A stretch of 7,194 bases of DNA from Microseira sp003486305 (GTDB taxonomy: Bacteria; Cyanobacteriota; Cyanobacteriia; Cyanobacteriales; Aerosakkonemataceae): positions 1-7,194 of the forward strand of contig DALYJX010000300.1 of NCBI GenBank assembly GCA_031969655.1, in the 5' to 3' direction. Shown here piece after piece: positions 5,137-7,194 of the stretch. The stretch's first letter is position 1, and each line of letters starts with the position of its first letter. Under the pieces are notes generated by a model, which was given only the letters and a program-made list of their open reading frames with translations, had not been told where the DNA came from and ran no database searches. A program made the translations under genes and the position numbers.

Positions 5137-7194
5137 ATGTGGCCTCTGTCCATTCCCAAAGGCTTGCGTCAGACATTTCGGCCCCGACGCCGTTTAGCGA
5201 TCGCCGAAGCTTGTCTGATCGGGTTAGTTGCCGCTTTCGCGGCTGTATTTCTGAAGGTTGCATCGGGATGGCTTGGGGGATGGCGAGTGTCGGTTTCTCA
5301 CCTCGCACCCGCTGGTCTAGTCTTGCCAGCAGTGGGCCTCTCGTTCGGATTTTTGGCTGGTTGGTTGGTGGATCGCTTTGCTACCGAGGCGAAGGGAAGC
5401 GGTATTCCCCAAGTCAAGGCGGCGCTGGCTGCTTTTCCCATCGCCCTAGATTTACGGGTGGCTTTAGTTAAATTACTCAGCTGTATTTTGGCGCTGGGTT
5501 CGGGATTGGCTATCGGCAGACAAGGGCCTACCGTCCAAGTAGGAGCGGCTTTAGCCGGACAACTCAGCGCGTTGATCCCCACCTCTCCGGATCACCGCCG
5601 CCAAATGATTGCAGCGGGTGCGGGGGCGGGATTAGCCGCCGCGTTTAACGCACCCCTGGCTGGGGTGCTGTTTGCAATCGAAGAACTGCTGCACGATGTC
5701 TCTGGCTTTACGCTGGGTACGGCTATTTTGGCTTCGTTTATCGGCGGGGTGGTTTCCCGATTGTTGGGCGGGCGATCGCTCGAACTTAACCTAGAATTAA
5801 CCACTTCTCAAACTAGCTTTTCCATCCCGGAAATCCCTTTTTACCTGTTCCTGGGAGTCGCTTGCGGGTTGTTGGGGGCGCTGTTTTGTCAGGGAATTTT
5901 CGCCAGCCTGAAATTTTATCAGCGCGTGGTGCGACTGAGTTTGCCTTTCCGGATCGGACTCGCTGGGATGGTTTCGGGGGCGATTGTAGCATTATTGCCA
6001 GCTTTCTTCCGTGATAACACGGGAATGCGGGAATTTTTGCTCGCGGGTGAAGCCAGCGCACAGGTGGCTGCGATCGCGTTTGTCGCCCAATTCGGCCTCA
6101 CCCTGATCGCTTTTGGTTCTGGCGCACCGGGGGGTTTATTTGCCCCCTCCTTGATGTTGGGTTCGGCGCTGGGTTACCTGGTGGGACTGTTGGAAACCAA
6201 TATCGTGGGATATGGTGCGCCGACGACTTACGCTTTGGCAGGGATGGGAGCATTTTTTGGCGCTGTTTCCAAAGCTCCGATCACGGCGATCGCGATCGTA
6301 TTCGAGATGACGACCGATTTTAATTTGCTGCTACCCCTAATGATCGGTTCCGTCACGTCGTACTTAGTTGCCGAAACCGTTGCACCCCGTTCGATTTATG
6401 ACCGCATCTTGGAATTGAACGGTATCAAACTCGATAAAGCTACCCCCAACGAAGGGATTTTAACCCAACTAAAGGCATCAGATGTGATGCAGCAACGGGT
6501 AGAAACCCTCAGCAGCAAGATGACGGTTGATGAAGCGGTGCAAGCTTTCTCGCGATCGCATCACCGAGGCTTTCCGGTTGTTGACAATGGCAAGTTGGTA
6601 GGAATTATCACCCAAAGCGACCTAGCCGCTATCAATCAGCGCGCCCTGCCAAAAGATACGCCCCTCGAAGCTATCATGACGCCAAAACCTGTAACGGTAG
6701 GAACTAAAGCGACTTTGGCAGATGTGCTTTATCTACTCAACCGCTATCAACTCAGCCGCTTACCCGTAGTCGAGGGTCGAAAGCTGGTTGGAATTATTAC
6801 CCGTGGCGATATTATTCGGGTGGAAGCGGATCGACTGGGCGGTAAAAATATGGAGATTGGGCCGCGTCCCCAACCTTCTTATGTAGTTTATCAAACACGT
6901 TCGCCATCGGTGGGCAAAGGTCGTCTTTTGGTGCCGTTAGCGAATCCCCAGACTGCCGATGCACTGTTGCAAATCGCGGCTGCGATTGCGCGCGATCGCG
7001 ACTACGAACTCGTTTGTCTGCAAATTATCTTAGTCGGGCGTCATAACTCTCCGGAAGAAACCCCGGTGCGGACGACCTCTAGCCGCCGCTTGCTGCGAAA
7101 GGCAGAAAGTATCGGGCGCAAGTGGCACGTGCCGGTTCACACAGAGGTGCGCGTCGCCCACGATGTGGCTTTTGCGATTTTAGAAACGATCGAA
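5137..7194 (+). CDS. ClC-family chloride channel/transporter with two CBS domains and a USP-like tail (3' partial)
   Basis: The frame stays open from ATG 5137 to the window end (686 codons). An in-frame TAG at 5122-5124 excludes earlier starts; AGGA (5130-5133) lies only 3 nt upstream. The membrane part (~20-420) has the ClC selectivity signatures GSGIP (Ser88), GRQGP (Gln129), GGLFAP (Phe335) and a late Tyr421, and keeps EE at 182-183, matching the inner proton glutamate of E. coli ClC. The gating glutamate of GREGP is replaced by Gln129. Two CBS domains follow (~445-500, 509-563), probably binding adenine nucleotides and tuning activity. From ~595 a domain starting RLLVPLANPQTADALLQIA resembles universal stress proteins and continues past the edge. 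The likely role is anion transport in a cytoplasmic or thylakoid membrane. Channel or exchanger cannot be decided from sequence. Confidence 0.92.
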   Translation, partial: MWPLSIPKGLRQTFRPRRRLAIAEACLIGLVAAFAAVFLKVASGWLGGWRVSVSHLAPAGLVLPAVGLSFGFLAGWLVDRFATEAKGSGIPQVKAALAAFPIALDLRVALVKLLSCILALGSGLAIGRQGPTVQVGAALAGQLSALIPTSPDHRRQMIAAGAGAGLAAAFNAPLAGVLFAIEELLHDVSGFTLGTAILASFIGGVVSRLLGGRSLELNLELTTSQTSFSIPEIPFYLFLGVACGLLGALFCQGIFASLKFYQRVVRLSLPFRIGLAGMVSGAIVALLPAFFRDNTGMREFLLAGEASAQVAAIAFVAQFGLTLIAFGSGAPGGLFAPSLMLGSALGYLVGLLETNIVGYGAPTTYALAGMGAFFGAVSKAPITAIAIVFEMTTDFNLLLPLMIGSVTSYLVAETVAPRSIYDRILELNGIKLDKATPNEGILTQLKASDVMQQRVETLSSKMTVDEAVQAFSRSHHRGFPVVDNGKLVGIITQSDLAAINQRALPKDTPLEAIMTPKPVTVGTKATLADVLYLLNRYQLSRLPVVEGRKLVGIITRGDIIRVEADRLGGKNMEIGPRPQPSYVVYQTRSPSVGKGRLLVPLANPQTADALLQIAAAIARDRDYELVCLQIILVGRHNSPEETPVRTTSSRRLLRKAESIGRKWHVPVHTEVRVAHDVAFAILETIE

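Noticed and set aside
5139..5471. 110-aa + strand ORF and several - strand ORFs over 5114-6101
   Set aside because: They lie in other frames of the ClC gene, whose frame carries all the family motifs.

Overview
The window looks like part of a cyanobacterial chromosome, probably from a filamentous species. Three things point there: well over a dozen copies of the palindromic HIP1 octamer GCGATCGC; heptanucleotide short tandem repeats (STRRs) between genes; and a Tab2/Atab2-family gene, a family tied to oxygenic photosynthesis. No known mobile element, CRISPR array, tRNA or rRNA was seen.

Left part (1-1681): the last ~92 codons of a probable GH57-type glycoside hydrolase enter from the left on the + strand. 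A repeat-rich spacer follows. Next, on the - strand, is a GGDEF-domain pseudogene (518-1138), collinear in one frame but cut by two in-frame TAA codons and missing key catalytic residues. A palindromic repeat separates it from an unrecognised 151-aa - strand gene (1226-1681). That gene's leader holds 19-bp tandem repeats, each carrying its Shine-Dalgarno sequence.

Middle (1682-2406): two small paralogous Cro/C1-type (XRE) regulators lie in tandem on the + strand, divergent from the 151-aa gene. A near-identical ~45-bp hairpin with HIP1 arms sits before and after the first one; the second copy looks like a terminator.

Right part (2474-7194), all + strand: a Tab2/Atab2-like RNA-binding protein; a TldE/PmbA subunit of the TldD/E protease; and the first 686 codons of a ClC chloride channel/transporter with two CBS domains and a USP-like tail. 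The Tab2 gene is interrupted by 100 Ns, but identical 55-bp sequence on both sides shows that two contig ends overlap; collapsing it restores one 287-aa frame. Heptamer repeats provide the Tab2 stop codon and form a long mirrored hairpin just before the ClC start. The ClC protein has Gln where the gating glutamate normally sits.

These genes do not form an obvious pathway. I found no convincing new multi-gene system. The most interesting items are the mirrored heptamer hairpin, the ClC Glu-to-Gln change, the duplicated HIP1 hairpin around the XRE gene, and the repeated ribosome-binding leader.
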